64,000 bases of DNA from Astrothelium macrocarpum (GCA_021030915.1 JAGEMR010000097.1:1-64000); one strand, 5' to 3'; shown: positions 12,754-25,509, counted from the stretch's first letter. Notes: a model not told the origin generated them from the letters alone. Numbers and translations: made by a program.

Positions 12754-15700
12754 ATGGATCCTGCAGCCAGCATCATCACAATTATTGACATCTCTTACAA
12801 GATCGCTCGTTATATGAAGGAAGTCTCAGAAGGCAGTAAAGAACGACAAATGCTGCATCGTGAAGTTCTGTCAGTGTATCAAATATTTCTTAGTATTCAA
12901 GATCAGTTCTCTGCAGAAGGATGGTCATCCGATGCTGCTTGGGCTAGATCTATTCGTCCACTCCTTGAGCCGGAAGGCGTCATTGATCAGCTACATTCAA
13001 CGCTCGAGGAAATTGCAGATAAAGTAATTCTTCCTCCACAGGATCATACTGCACGGGCAAAACGGGCGATATTTTGGCCTTTGAAGAGCACTGATATGCA
13101 AAATATTGTTAGCCGGCTGAACCGAAGCAAAATGGATATTACCGTTGTTCTTGGTCAGGCAAACCTTGAAATGGGCAACCAGTCGAATGCGAGTATTACC
13201 GCCGTTAAAGATGCTATTGTAACCCAAACATTTGTAACCGTTCTTGATTGGATATCAAGTTTGGACTTTCGCGCTATGCAGCAATCACCACAGAAACAGC
13301 CTGTGAAGGGTACAGGTCGCTGGTTTCTGACAGACCCTCGTTTCATAGCATGGTCTCATGGACACCTTCCCATACTGTGGTGTCATGGCATTCCCGGTGC
13401 CGGGAAAACTATGCTAGCGTCAGCAGCATTCAATCATATGCTCTCACGTGGAGTCGGTCGGCCTGTCTTACTCATCGCTTTCTGTGCATTTGATGAGCCG
13501 CGCACGCATACAGCACGAGATATTTTAGCAAGCCTGCTCAGACAAGTTATGCAATCGCAGAACAAGCTCAGCGAACCGATGAAGGAGCTATACACGGAAC
13601 ATGCCACCGGCAAGAAACAAACACAGCTGACCTTGGACGAAGTTTGCAGAGCTCTTGACTCGGAACTTGAGAAATTCCAAAATGCGTTTGTAATCTTAGA
13701 TGGATTGGATGAGATACCAGCACAACGTGAAAGAGCAGAGCTTTTATCCAGGTTAGAAGCTCTGAAGCCGCGGCCAAAGCTTATCGTCACCTCAAGACCT
13801 CTACCAGAGATTCGAGCTTGGTTTAACACAAACACACATCACACAGGTTTTCACATTGATGAACAAGATTATGCAGGAAATGAAGGTCCGGTCTACTATC
13901 TGTGTAGTTCATGCAACTACGGGATGATATACGAGGAGAGCGTAGAGGACAAAACTGAAGACAACCTTATCATAGATGATAAGATCGCGGGTGACGAAAC
14001 CACATACGAAAAAGTCATGGATGGAGACGTCATGAGTGAAGAAAGCATAGAGAATCCCGCATCATTCATGTGCTCTGAATGCAATGAGGTCTTTTGCATC
14101 ACTTGTCTTGAAGGGATGAATGAGTGCACTTTCTGTGGTTGCGCCAAAGATCAGTTTGGACTTATCCTCTCCAAGACCATCGCTATTGCAGCGCAACCTG
14201 AAGATATCGAAAACTACATCGATTGGCGCATTGATACAAGTGACACTCTCCGTAATTACGTAGCTAAGACCATTCATCACGATTTGCGCCGCGAGATATT
14301 TAAGAAGATACTGCAAGAGGCAAAGCAAATGTGAGAAACAAATTTGAACCTTATACTGCAGATCATCTCTGGAAGATGCTAAGTCTTTGATCAGGTTTCT
14401 TTTAGCAAAGTTTCACATGAATGTTCTCGTGGAACAAGCTTCTCCCCGACAAGTACTCAAAGCTTTGGAAAATTTACCTAAGGAGGTCAATAATATATAC
14501 GATAATATATTTGGTCGGATTGATAGCCTGAGTATTGCTCTCGAGATCAAAAAGTTCATTGCAATCATAGCTTATGTTCGCCGTCCGCTCCATGTCGCTG
14601 CACTAGAGCAAGCTTGTGCAGTACAGCCAGGGGATACAGAATTGGACGAGCTCAACATGTCTGATAGCCAGCATCTTGCTTCATTATGTGCTGGACTCGT
14701 GGATATTGATGCCCAGGGGTTTGTTCGACTTGCACATGAAACCATAGGCGACTATATATCCCAGCATTCCCAGGATATCTGTATCCACCCTGAGAGCCTA
14801 CTAGCAGAGGTATGCCTGACGTTTCTCCAGTTTTCAAGATTGGCTCTTAGGTCGCCTTTGCAGACCAATAGCTATGATGAAGTGCAAAAGAAGAAAGAAG
14901 AATTTCCGTTCCTGAGTTATGCTGCGCAGCACTGGGGCCACCATTCACGGGCCGCAAATGACTCAAGATTAATCGGTCAAACTGTGGAATTTTTTGTTAA
15001 AATTCCGCATGTTCAGATAGCTGTACAGGTTATGTGGCAGGCAAACACAGGCTTCTCCAACGACTGGGATGCTGTTGAAGGGGCTGAAGGCATTCACCTC
15101 GCTGCTCATTATGGTCTGGCTCAAGCGGCGTCTCAGCTCATTGCTAACGGAACTAATCCTGATGTGCAAGATTGCTTTCACACCACTCCACTCATGTATG
15201 CTGCGAGCACAGACCGAACAGACGTTGTGAAGTTGTTATTACATGCCGGTGCTAATCCGGCATTGTTATGTGGACGAGGCCGCTCAGCGTTACACCGTGC
15301 TTGCCAAATGGGCCACGTTCAAGTTGTCCGGGAGATTGCGCATTCGGGAAAAGATATTGCCGTCAATACACCGGACGCCGGCTTCTCCAACATTTCAGCG
15401 TTGATGTGGGCGGCCGAGGCAGGTAATGAAGACATTGTTAAAATACTCCTCGACAGTACTAACATTGACGTGAACTACGCGTCGCCTGACGATAGAGGCA
15501 GGAGTGTACTCCACGTCGTTAGCGGAAATGGTCTTACAAAGATGATGGAAATCATCCTAGCACATTCAGAAACTCTGGTCGATATACCTATGATGGATGG
15601 ATGGACACCGTTGATAATTGCATCGTCTGTTGGGCATACTGGTGTAATTAAATTGCTTCTTGAGAAGGGCGCACAAATCGATTTTCGCGATAATCACGGC

Positions 15701-17107
15701 GGAACAGCTTTATTTCGCGCTGTGGATCATGACGAAGTTGCCTCTGTCCGACTTTTGATAGAAGGTGGCGCTAATTATCTCTTAAAAGATGCATTTGGCC
15801 GCAACATTCTCCATGGAGCTGCGATAAACGGTTCTGCATCCTCTTTAAGATATCTTTTAGAAGTAGGGAAAGGACTCAGCCCCAATGCCCAGGATGATCG
15901 AGGCAAGACCCCTCTACACGACGCAGCCCAGCTCGACTTTCAGCACTGTACTCGAGTGCTCATTGAATATGGCGCACGATCGGATGTTTTAGACAACGAT
16001 GGCAGAAGTCCAGCTCGCGTTGGTCTTGAGTATGGAAGCCTGAAAACAATGCCTTTGCTGCGAGAAACAAGACTAGCCGAGATAGAAAAAGACAGAGCCG
16101 GTGAAATCCAAATGACAGCTGGAACAAATGATGGAAAAAATCTTTCCAACATTGACACGGTTGAGTTCGAAAAGCCTACGCGTCAAGACAGCTTCGATGC
16201 CGACTTTGAACTGTCAATTCACGCAGCTGTGCGTCTCCTAAGTGAGGAGTCTCTTGAAACTTATTTGGAAACTCTTGGATCTGAGTTAGGAGAAACAATC
16301 GACAAGATCGATAATGATATGTGTCAGACTGCGCTCCAAATTGCAGCACGATATGGTAAAGCCAAGGCGGTGTCTTTTCTCCTGTCTCATGGAGCCGACC
16401 CTAATACTCAAGATATGTGGGGATTTAGTTCACTTCACCATGCTGCAGAGTTTGGTTATGTAGACATTGTCGTGCGCTTGTTGGATAGCAATGCCAAAAT
16501 AGATTCATACGACTGTCAAAAGCGCACGCCTTTGGAGATGGCGATTTTAGGGTACCGACCAGAGACGGCTTTATTGTTGATCAAACGCGGTGCTTTCGTC
16601 GACAGTACTAGTTCTATGGCTCGACCATTGTTAAGATGGGCTACCCAATTTGGGGACTTAATTGCTGTCCAGTGCTTGGTCACGTCTGGAGTGCCATTTC
16701 AATTTAAGGATCATGATGGGTTGAGCGCTTTCTTGCGAGCTAAACGATACGGCTATAATGAGATAGCCCAGTTCTTGTTTGAGGAAGCTAATCAAAAGAA
16801 GGTATTGAAGAGCGTGGTGTCAAGTGATGATATAGTAACGCAGCAGGATGCAACAGAACCTGACACCGCTGTTAATGACAAAGGTAATGCTTGGGCAAAT
16901 CGTAAAAAGGATATGGATGCTCGAGAGCATAGCTCGGGACGATTGGGTATGGAAACGGTAATGTCACAAAACGGGACTGGAGATCGCACCAATATTAGAA
17001 CCTTCCACCAGCATTTATGGATGGGCAATCCACCATTAACACACAGGGAATACGGTTTCATACTATTGATTATTTTGCTAGTGGTGTTACTAATTATAAA
17101 GCAGTGA
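12754..17107 (+). CDS. HeLo/SesA-like-NACHT-ankyrin protein with C-terminal hydrophobic tail (gene B)
   Basis: Exons 12754-14330 and 14395-17107 give 1429 residues; the join rebuilds the family motif MFLLAKFHM. The N terminus (MDPAASIITIIDISYKI) resembles the helical N-terminal domain found on fungal STAND proteins. NACHT follows, with Walker A HGIPGAGKT at 211-219, Walker B FVILDGLDE near 312-320 and LIVTSRP. Between NACHT and its helical part (about 384-463) is an insertion with nine cysteines in CxxC-type pairs, probably zinc binding. Many ankyrin repeats follow from about residue 700. The last residues form a short hydrophobic stretch (FILLIILLVVLLII) ending in KQ, as in a tail-anchored membrane protein. 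The likely role is a regulated receptor whose N terminus could act at membranes; this is inferred from related fungal HeLo proteins. No stop or frameshift interrupts it. Confidence 0.85.
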
Positions 17108-18741
17108 GAATGTTAAAAATAGCTGAGACTGTTGGAGTACAGTCTAAGACTATCTACGACTGTGGAAAGGGACCGGGTATAGTCAGGCGTCTTAAGTAAT
17201 GAATTGAATAAGCATGAATATGCATATTTGTGAATGAATTATGAGTTATTCAGAATAATGATCATTGTTGGGATAATCAAAAAGAATATTTTTTGGATAT
17301 GATTTTAATTCTAATCCTAAATCTAATGTTAAGATTTAATATTGAACTAAATTTTAATCCTATTTTAACCAAATTTTATGTATATCAAATTATGAATATG
17401 TTCAAAATTATTCTTTGCATTGGCGTATGAATGCATGTGCATACACATTCATAAAAAGGCAATTCTTAAGACCCCTGGGTATAGTACCAATGTCAAGTTT
17501 GAATAAGCCTTGTGGATCAAATAGAACACTTATGAATCATCCACCTTACCTAAGCTCACACAGTTATCGAGGATTTACTTACACATAGAGCAAGCAGGTT
17601 GCAAAAAAGCACGCCCTAGCGCATTGATGATGAGTATTCTAACGCTAGCGAATAGGGGCTCGAGTCACTTGCGCGCACCCGGGCTGATGTAGCCAGATTT
17701 AGACAGCGCATAGAGGAAGAAATCATGCGTGAGAATAGCGCTACTAAAGATGGAGCGCAGGGAGCAAACAAAGAGAGCATGAAAACAAGAAGCAGATTGG
17801 TATGACAAAGAAAAAATATCTCAAGGTGTGGGACGTGTTTGGCAAGCAGATGGAGGCTGCTGCAGATCCGAAACACGGCAGCAGTGAAAAGATTGATCTC
17901 GTGGCAGATGTTGTGACCATGTTTTGTGCAAAGCTCTTATACAACATCGGCTTGAGAAGCAGCTATTTCGATGACGTCGCCAACATCATCGTAATTTGCA
18001 AATGATACGAATGCATCAAGTATCCCTGCGCAGAATTGTTTATGATGAAAGCAGGATGGCGCGGAAGATTGTCGAACAGCTGACCATAAATCAGCTGACA
18101 AGCTCACCGATGCAGCCTACCTAATAAAAATGCACTTGTAGCAAATCTTGGGGGTGAAGTTAGGGAATGGAGCAAAGCCAAAATCCGTGAGCCTGAGACC
18201 GCAGACGAGCCATTTGGTCACATATCCTTCCAATACCTGTGAGTTTTCCTGTTTCTATGCAGGATAGCACGAAGTCCTATCAATGCCATTCAAGAAATAG
18301 ATAATCAAATAGACTGGCCATGCAGCCTAGATAAACGCGTACATCAGTTGGAGAGAGGAGTGGTCGAACGGTGGAGGATGGCTGTTGCAGGTCACTTTGG
18401 AGTCAATCCAATGAATGTTTGAGAGAAATATTCTTGAGAATGTACTTCGAACTCTCAAACTCCTATGCGAGAATTGTTGCCCTAATGAAAACGTTGAAAA
18501 GGTAATGAGATGTCTTAAAAATACATGTTCATAGTTTGAGATTGATTTGAGATACATCGATTGATCGATCTCTGCGAGATGTGGTTTATGATGAGTCACA
18601 ACTATCGTGACCTTAATCTTTCATTGCCAATATTAAGCGCCCGATCAGGAGCCAGAGGAAAGTAAAGCGCGGCAAACATTGCCGGCATTGACGTCATTTC
18701 GATGACTGCAGACCGTAGAGCGAGCGCACCATAACGACGAC
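17108..18741. other. gene-poor spacer with an AT-rich patch
   Basis: It includes an AT-rich stretch (about 17200-17460), a dispersed repeat end at 17483-17541 and short open stretches near 17640-18005 with a charged, coiled-coil-like reading. These are interrupted by stops and match no family I know. They may be remnants of a decayed gene. Confidence 0.5.
17483..17541 (+). repeat. third copy of the MITE end sequence
   Basis: It shares AAGTTTGAATAAGCC, CTTGTGGATCA and AGAACACTTATGA with the minus strand of 4701-4772, and more weakly with 5352-5408. It is inverted relative to the 4701 copy, so this pair brackets both NACHT-ankyrin genes. No second end is visible beside it. Confidence 0.6.
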
Positions 18742-19878
18742 TTATACAGCGTTCGTTTGCCTCCGGGTACGGCTTGGGAAAACAAGTCTTTGTAACCCTA
18801 TCCAAGGAGTATTGATAGGAGACTCTCCGGTGAAAATGAAAATGTCGTACAAGAAGCCGCCAAATAGGGCGCCTAAACATGGTGCAACTACAGGGATCTG
18901 CGAAAGAATCAGCATGAACATCGCCAAATGATGTGAGAAATAGAACGAAGAGATGTACCCAGAAGTAGACACCCGAAGCTTTCCAGACTTCAGTACCATA
19001 CCCGGCGAGATATGTGAAGAATCGTGGTGCAAAATCACGGGCTGGATTCATTGCATAGCCTGTTTCTGAGCCAAAGGCAAGACCAATACCGAAGACAAGA
19101 AACAAGAGGCCTAACGGCATCAATTTCCCTGCACCGTGTTTCTTGTCTGCAAGCGAGATGATGCCAATGTAGAGGATGGCAGTAGCAATAAATTCAGAGA
19201 AGAATTCTCCAGTCCTTGTCATAAAGGGTGCAGGATAAGTTGCAAAGACACCAGCGGTTGCTCTAGAAGAGAATCCAGGGACCGTGCGTGCATGCGCAGT
19301 TCCCTCAAAGACATCAATTGCTGACTGGATAACATTGTTCATTAGCCTCGATGCAACTACCCAACGATAAGAGAAAACAACACTTACTCTATAATTCCCG
19401 TAAACGACAGCTGCTGCGAAGAATGCTCCCAACATTTGACCTACGACATACACAGGTAGCATTCGCCACGGGTGTTTGCGATAGACACACATAGCCAGTG
19501 TGACAGCGGGGTTCAAATGACCACCGGATTTGCCAGCTGCGTATGCTCCCATCATCAGACCAATGCTAGAACATAGGTCAACATCTTGCTAGGTGTTTGG
19601 TGCAAGCGGACTCACGCCATGCCCCAATTGGTGGAAATGAATGTGCCCTTCTGATCACTGCTCAAAACCACTTGTGCAATCGAACCCAATCCAAAAAGGA
19701 TCAGAATGAATGTGCCAAAGAACTCTGAGAATGCCATCTGTAGCATTCGTCGTATGCGGCTCCATGCGAGATTTTCTCCAAAGTCTTCGTCCTCTTTCTC
19801 AACAGACGAGAATTGCTCGACCCAGACTTGATCTTTCATCGCCAGATCGGATTGACTAGACTGGATTGATGGCGGCAT
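18742..19878 (-). CDS. aquaglyceroporin (MIP family channel)
   Basis: Four exons on the minus strand (19878-19616, 19565-19388, 19324-18959, 18897-18742) give 320 residues in phase, with introns of 50, 63 and 61 nt. It is a six-helix membrane channel for water and small solutes. The first half has SGGHLNPAVT (first NPA box). The second half has YAMNPARDFAPR, where the Asp after NPAR is typical of glycerol-conducting members. The start gives a cytosolic N-terminal tail of about 50 residues before the first helix (EFFGTFILILFGLGS). The final exon supplies the last helix (VVAPCLGALFGGFLYD). Length and both pore motifs are normal for fungal aquaglyceroporins. The exact substrate cannot be read from sequence. 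Confidence 0.88.
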
Positions 19879-22269
19879 GATTGAAATATGTCCCTTTCGG
19901 TAGTATTAAGAGAAAAGTTTAATTATACAAGAAATGAAATCTTCTCTTACCAGAAGAGAAGAGGGCAAACAAGGGAAATTAGGAATAAACGCGCAGCGTA
20001 GAGAAGGGAAAACAGAAAGCCAAAATTTCGAGAGAAGGAATCTACCTTATCAAATACAGGCCATCTCGAGGGACCCGTTAAATTTAAGATTGATGGACAG
20101 TTTGTTAAAGCAGGCAAGGTTGCGAATATTCTCATAGATGCGCCACGCATATCATTCAAGCATATTCCGAGCGTGGAAGGAACGGTTGACGGAGGCATAC
20201 TGTCGCAGAATGTCGAACCCCACGTGCAGCATGGCTCAATGCACGGGAGTTTCTGCTATCAACAGTTCGCCAACCTTGTTTCAGAGAGTTCAGCTTTCGG
20301 TAAGGCCTACGATCCTACCAGAGATTTGGCCTGTTAAACGAGGATCCTATAAGAGCGGTGATACTGTGATGGATCAAAGGAAGGTTTTGCTGGACTTGAA
20401 GAGAGTTTGAGACGGAAGCCGTGCCAACATGTGCGAACATCAGTTGAGGATGTGCGCCACCGCTTAGTCATTAATTATAAGGCCTCCGACTTGGATGTCC
20501 GTGCACAGTACTCCTCCGCCCCGTACTGTCTCCTTGTCAACCCTAATTCAAATCGTGCTGGAGATTCTTGAATAAATAGTCCTACCATGATATCAATGGC
20601 GTTGCGTTTGTAGCAACGCTAAGCCAGATGACAGCCTCTCAAACGCTCAGAGGCCTTCTGCATAAAGTTGAATACCATTGAACTTACCACTATGGAGATT
20701 TGCATCGCTGAGCACAGAGATTGTGCTGCACGGCAAGTGTATTAACCAAATGGCAGTGTTGCCCGACATATCTATTCGCTTTCTGTGATGTTATAGTTTT
20801 CAGCCTTGGCTGATCATGCTCCATGCAACCCCACACGTTTCCAGAATCGAAAAGAGACAATCTCAACGCTGAAACAAATGCTGCCGGATGTACATACACT
20901 TGATATCTGCAGCTTCATTGCAGTCACTCGATTGCATGACGTGGGAATAGGCTCAATATTATGCCTCATTGCACGGACAAGCATCCTCTACGTTTTAAAA
21001 GGTCTAGGCTGTAGGGACTTGATAACAACAGCAAGCTTAGGAAAATGGTATGGAGATTAAATCACACCGGCGTATTCCTTCTTCCTTGTGTCTTGGCAGA
21101 GGTTACAGGAACCGTTGGATGTATGTCAGGCAACCGATATGAGTATGTATGGTTTGGAATGACGGTACTCTAATTTGACTTGCGGTGTCAGATCAGAAGC
21201 CTACACATGTCGTGTGAGTGGTCCGCGAACTTGGATCAAATCAGATGTCGAACAACTATACACGACCTATCTCGACGAGCCAGACAAGTTGACGCGATCT
21301 ATAGCACAATGCCAGTAAAATAGACCTGCATATGCTCTTAACCCGCGCGGAAAAAGCCTCACGTGCTTTGATGCCCAAAAGCTTGATCGATGTTGTCTAG
21401 ACCCGTGTATTTGCCAAAAATCAAGAGATGGACAGCCTTCCAAGGGCTCGCTTGCGATGAGCGCACTGCTGCTCCTCCATTCATTCTGTAGCAGCTAAGA
21501 GGCCTACTATAGCGCAATCCGTCGACTCGGCCTGGGATGTAGTCTCAGAGACGGCAGCTCTGTGAATCGATCTTTTCAACGGCCTAGACTTTCCCGCTTC
21601 TTTCGATTGGAGCCCTCTCGTAACATGAAGTCGGCCTCGCGCATGTGGTAGACAATGTCAGGTATGATAGAGCCAAAAATTTTTCAGTCGATGACGAAGT
21701 CAGAGAATCGTGCATCATCGCCGCTGTATTCGCGTGGACTGAATTGGGTTCAAGAGCAGAGCTTCAGGGCGTTGGTGGTGTTTCAGATCTCGGCTTACGT
21801 AAAGTCTCGGTTAAAAATGCCACGAGAATACCGATGGTACCTTCCCCAACTCCATCTAGCTTAGAAAATGCCAAATGACTTTTCTCCGCTAGGCCATGGA
21901 CTTGTGAGGCCTGTATTTCAAGGTTCGGAAATTCTCTAGACGTGAAGAACCTTCTGAGTAGAAGGATCCGAGGACATGGTCTGCAGCAAACTTGCCATGT
22001 GGCAGAGCAGTACAAAACTAGTACACGTGCAGTACTTCCTTCCAATCAGTCTTTAGTTCCTGCCTAGCCCTTCCATGTTGATACCCCACAAACCCCAGAA
22101 TCATGCGAGTCAGGTCTCCACATTTGCCCATGATGCAGGGCCATGGGAAAATTCCCGGAAACAGCGACCGAATGTTTTTGACGATGACGGCACGTCTTGC
22201 CGTCAATGGTATAAGTAAATTTACCTTCTCATCGAATCTTCTCAACACCACATCGTTTGTGCTCTCACG
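19879..22269. other. long intergenic region between divergent transporter genes
   Basis: The flanking genes are transcribed away from it, so both promoters lie here. Apart from one protein-like fragment at 20041-20337, no supported gene was found; the remaining short open frames look random. Confidence 0.5.
20041..20337 (+). pseudogene. possible remnant of a protein-coding gene, family unknown
   Basis: One frame is open for about 98 codons to a TAA. It reads like real protein: DGQFVKAGKVANILIDAPR, then ISFKHIPSVEGTVDGG, then VEPHVQHGSMHGSFCY and FGKAYDPTRDL. There is no convincing ATG, and no upstream or downstream exon could be joined. I do not recognise the family. It may be a fragment left by deletion or one exon of an unmodelled gene. 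Confidence 0.25.
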
Positions 22270-23909
22270 ATGGCGATTTCTCCAACATTTATGAGCCTGA
22301 AAGGCCAGAACTTAGTCTACGCAGTTACTTTCTGCTCCTCCATCGGCTTTCTCCTCTTCGGTTACGACCTCGGTTTTATGGGCGGTCTCACAACATCGCC
22401 AGAATTTCTCGCTGTCTTCGGAAACCCCAATGCCTCATTGCTCGCCTTTCTCGTCGCCTCGTATGAAGTCGGTGCACTTTTCGGTGCTTTGTTCCAGTTC
22501 TGGCTGGGTGATAGGGTTGGTCGCAAGCCTAATAACATTGCTGGAGCAATCTTGGTTGCTGTCGGTGCAACCTTGCAAACCTCTTCGTTCGGCTTGCCCC
22601 AGTTTTTGGTGGGAAGACTGGTGGCTGGATTTGGTCTTGGTATAATGACTACTGTTATTCCTGTCTGGCTTACCGAGTGCGCTACCCCCAAATCAAGAGG
22701 CAAAATGATGGCTATGCAATTATCTAACCTCATCATGGGATTGATCATTGCCAATTGGCTTGATTATGGAATGGCTTCCTATCCCGGATCTGTTCAATGG
22801 CGGTTTCCTTGTGCTTTCCAGATTGTCTTTTGTATCATCACTTGCACATTCATGCCTTTCCTCCCCGAATCACCACGCTATCTCCTTCGTGTCGGCAAAT
22901 TAGAGAAAGGCATTATTGCATTGGCAGCGTTACGAGGTATGCCCAGGGACGAGCCTCAGGTTGAAGAAGAGATTAAAGAAATCCAATATGCCCTGGCTGT
23001 TGAAGCCCAGGAGGTAGGGTCCTGGAGCGACTGTTTCAGGGATGGTGGTGTCCATGGCTTCTGGCGGACACTCATCGGATTCTCTGCAAACTTCTTCCAA
23101 CAACTGAGTGGAGTGAACGTAATGTCATCGCTAGGTCCATACGTGTTTCAAAATTCAATAGGAATGAATAGGCATGATGCTCTTCTGGTTTCTGGTGGGT
23201 TACAAGTCTGGTACTTTCTGAGTAGCCTGCTTCCGTGGTACACTACAAATAACGTAGGGAGACGAAAGCTCTTCATGATCGGCTCCGCCGGAATGGGTGT
23301 CTGCATGCTGCTTTCGGCCATCTTTGTTGGCATTGGCTCAAAGGGCCTGGGATATGCAGCAGCTGTGGTTCTTTACCTGTTCCAATCATTTTTCACGCTT
23401 GGGTGGCAAAGTAATATGTGGATTTGTAAGTCATTCTGCTGGTTTTGGAGGAATCAAATGATGTTAATGTGTTCGTAGACCCTAGTGAATTGCTTCCGCT
23501 GAAGCTCAGGTTACGAGGCGGAGCCATAGCAGTCGTGTCTCAGTGGCTTTTCACCTTTTTGGTCGTCGAGATCACTCCGCCCATGATTACGAACATCGGA
23601 TACAAGTCATACATTGTCTTTGCCGTCATCAACTTCGTCACGATCCCTTGCGTATATTTCTTCTACCCGGAAACGTTGAGAATGCCATTGGAAGCAGTGG
23701 ATCTCTTTTTCGCGGATAGGAATGGAAACCGACCGTCAATCCTTAAGGTCGTAAGAGACTCTACAAACTCCGAGTATAAGGCCAAGGTCGAGAAAGCCTT
23801 GCAGGAGCGAGCTATGCATAGGACTGAAGATGGATATGCCTTTAACGGGTTGAAGGAACAGGCGGAGCATGTGGAGGTTGAATCAAATGACGGGGTCTTC
23901 AAAGCATAG
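22270..23909 (+). CDS. MFS sugar transporter
   Basis: Exons 22270-23425 and 23479-23909 give 528 residues; the 53-nt intron join rebuilds MWIYPSELLPLKLRLRGG, a signature of the sugar-porter family. Twelve hydrophobic segments are expected. Family motifs are present: GDRVGRKP after helix 2, PESPRYLL after helix 6, NVGRRKL after helix 8 and YPETLRMPLEAVDLFF after helix 12. It should be a plasma-membrane proton-coupled monosaccharide symporter, but the sugar cannot be told. The ATG follows the CT-containing stretch near 22230-22269 and directly precedes a short N-terminal tail. It converges with the gene on the opposite strand, with only 82 bp between stop codons. Confidence 0.9.
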
Positions 23910-23991
23910 CATGTATCGAGAACCGGTGATCTTGCGCAGAACTGGCTCACTATGGCTTTCAGATCTTCGCTGTAGATTGTAATCCAAGATC

Positions 23992-25509
23992 TTATTCCTC
24001 GGGATATCCATGCGGAACAGTAGGTAATAATTCTGACAAACTTTCCATGATCTCCTCGGCTTGTTCGCCTTGAGCAGTCGAGACGTGAAAGCCTTCTTCT
24101 CCTTGCGAAATCCATTTGACACCCAGAGATCGCTCAATGTTCTCCATCTCGGCCTCATACTTCTCCATCAATGCTTGTTTCATGGGCTCATCCCATTTTC
24201 TAGCATATTCAGGATGGTCCATCAGCCGCACCCTTGCGGCTGGATTCAAAATGTGCAAAGGTATCTTCGTCTCGTACACTATTTGCCAAGCCCGTTCGTG
24301 AGCTCCAGCAAACAGAAGCTGCTGAATAAACCATGCATCGCCTCTTGTTTTCACTGTTAGACCTCGTGGTGACCCTGGTAATTCTCTATTCAAACTTCGT
24401 AACGTACTACTCTGCCACCATTCCCATTCCTTCCAGACCTCATCTACCGCTTTACATCGTGCCAGGACAGCTATCCAACCGCTGAACGCATCCCACTCGC
24501 CTCTTTTTAAATGAACACCAAGATGATAGGCTTCAGTAGGATCCGCGTCTTCAAAGCCCAATAGGACTTGGAGAAGGCTTGACCTTTTCCAGCGACCATT
24601 TCGAATCTCTCCGTGGCCTTTTGCACCAATACTGAATTTTGCGACCAACGAATGAAAGAGATTGCTCGAAATGGCAACGCCCAGCTCTTTAGCATCTCTC
24701 AAGTATCGTTTCATAGCCGGCAAAGAGCGACTACGAGCAGCAAAACGCAATCCTTCACGGATTAATTCGTGTCTGATGGGTAAGTTCTCCTTTCGAATGC
24801 GATTGACGATCAGATTAAGGGTGGACAAGATATCAGGGTCTGTTGAATGTGGGCGAACATTATACAGTGCCGCCAAAATTCCATTGTGGAGGGAAGAAAT
24901 GTGTACTGCAGTTTCTCTCCTTTGCATCGCTACAGCCACAATCTGTAAAATGTCTCGAGTACTTTGACAGCGTGAAAGCTGTTCTGTTATAAGTTTGCGG
25001 ATGCTCTTCTGCCCCAATTGATAGAATATCCGTGATTTGTATTCTTCAACATTTTCCCACACTAGTCGATATGACTCGCGATGTTTCGGTGCTTCGCTGG
25101 GACCTATCCTCCCGAGCTCAACAGGTGAAGCTTTCTGCCAGTTGAGTTCAGGAGTTTGTAGGTGTTGGAATCTCTGATAGGCTCGAAAATCGCCGAGAAG
25201 CTGTTCACGTAGGTCGTCGATTGAGCTATAGAGTCGAGCTTGGTGGAGTTTGACATTCATGGGAGTTGCATCGTGTTCGTCGTCCCCTTCTGAGGCGTCG
25301 CTCGAAGTTGTGTTCGAATTGAGAAGGAGCGTGCTCTCTTCGACAGTCTCGTTGCTATGGATTTTTGCATTTTCTCCCCGCTGTGCTGTTGAAATTCGAC
25401 GCTCCCTAAATGAGTAAGATAATGAAGGATTGGGTGTGTCCTGTTTAATGGGCTGTAATCCACGGCGTCGGCAAGAAAGGCAGATGTAGTGAGAAAGCTT
25501 CTGGCTCAT
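23992..25509 (-). CDS. conserved fungal protein, probably mitochondrial
   Basis: A single exon of 505 residues. The start at 25509 (MSQKLSHYICLSCRRRG) is the first ATG; the frame is open slightly further only through a GTG. The N terminus is basic, hydroxylated and has a CxxC, as in many fungal mitochondrial proteins. The rest is helical with repeated aromatic and charged patches (for example DAFSGWIAVLARCKAVDEVW), which may be PPR-like helical repeats; no exact motif confirms this. It shares a 265-bp divergent promoter region with SYF2. Real gene, function unknown. Confidence 0.75.
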   Translation of the reverse strand: MSQKLSHYICLSCRRRGLQPIKQDTPNPSLSYSFRERRISTAQRGENAKIHSNETVEESTLLLNSNTTSSDASEGDDEHDATPMNVKLHQARLYSSIDDLREQLLGDFRAYQRFQHLQTPELNWQKASPVELGRIGPSEAPKHRESYRLVWENVEEYKSRIFYQLGQKSIRKLITEQLSRCQSTRDILQIVAVAMQRRETAVHISSLHNGILAALYNVRPHSTDPDILSTLNLIVNRIRKENLPIRHELIREGLRFAARSRSLPAMKRYLRDAKELGVAISSNLFHSLVAKFSIGAKGHGEIRNGRWKRSSLLQVLLGFEDADPTEAYHLGVHLKRGEWDAFSGWIAVLARCKAVDEVWKEWEWWQSSTLRSLNRELPGSPRGLTVKTRGDAWFIQQLLFAGAHERAWQIVYETKIPLHILNPAARVRLMDHPEYARKWDEPMKQALMEKYEAEMENIERSLGVKWISQGEEGFHVSTAQGEQAEEIMESLSELLPTVPHGYPEE

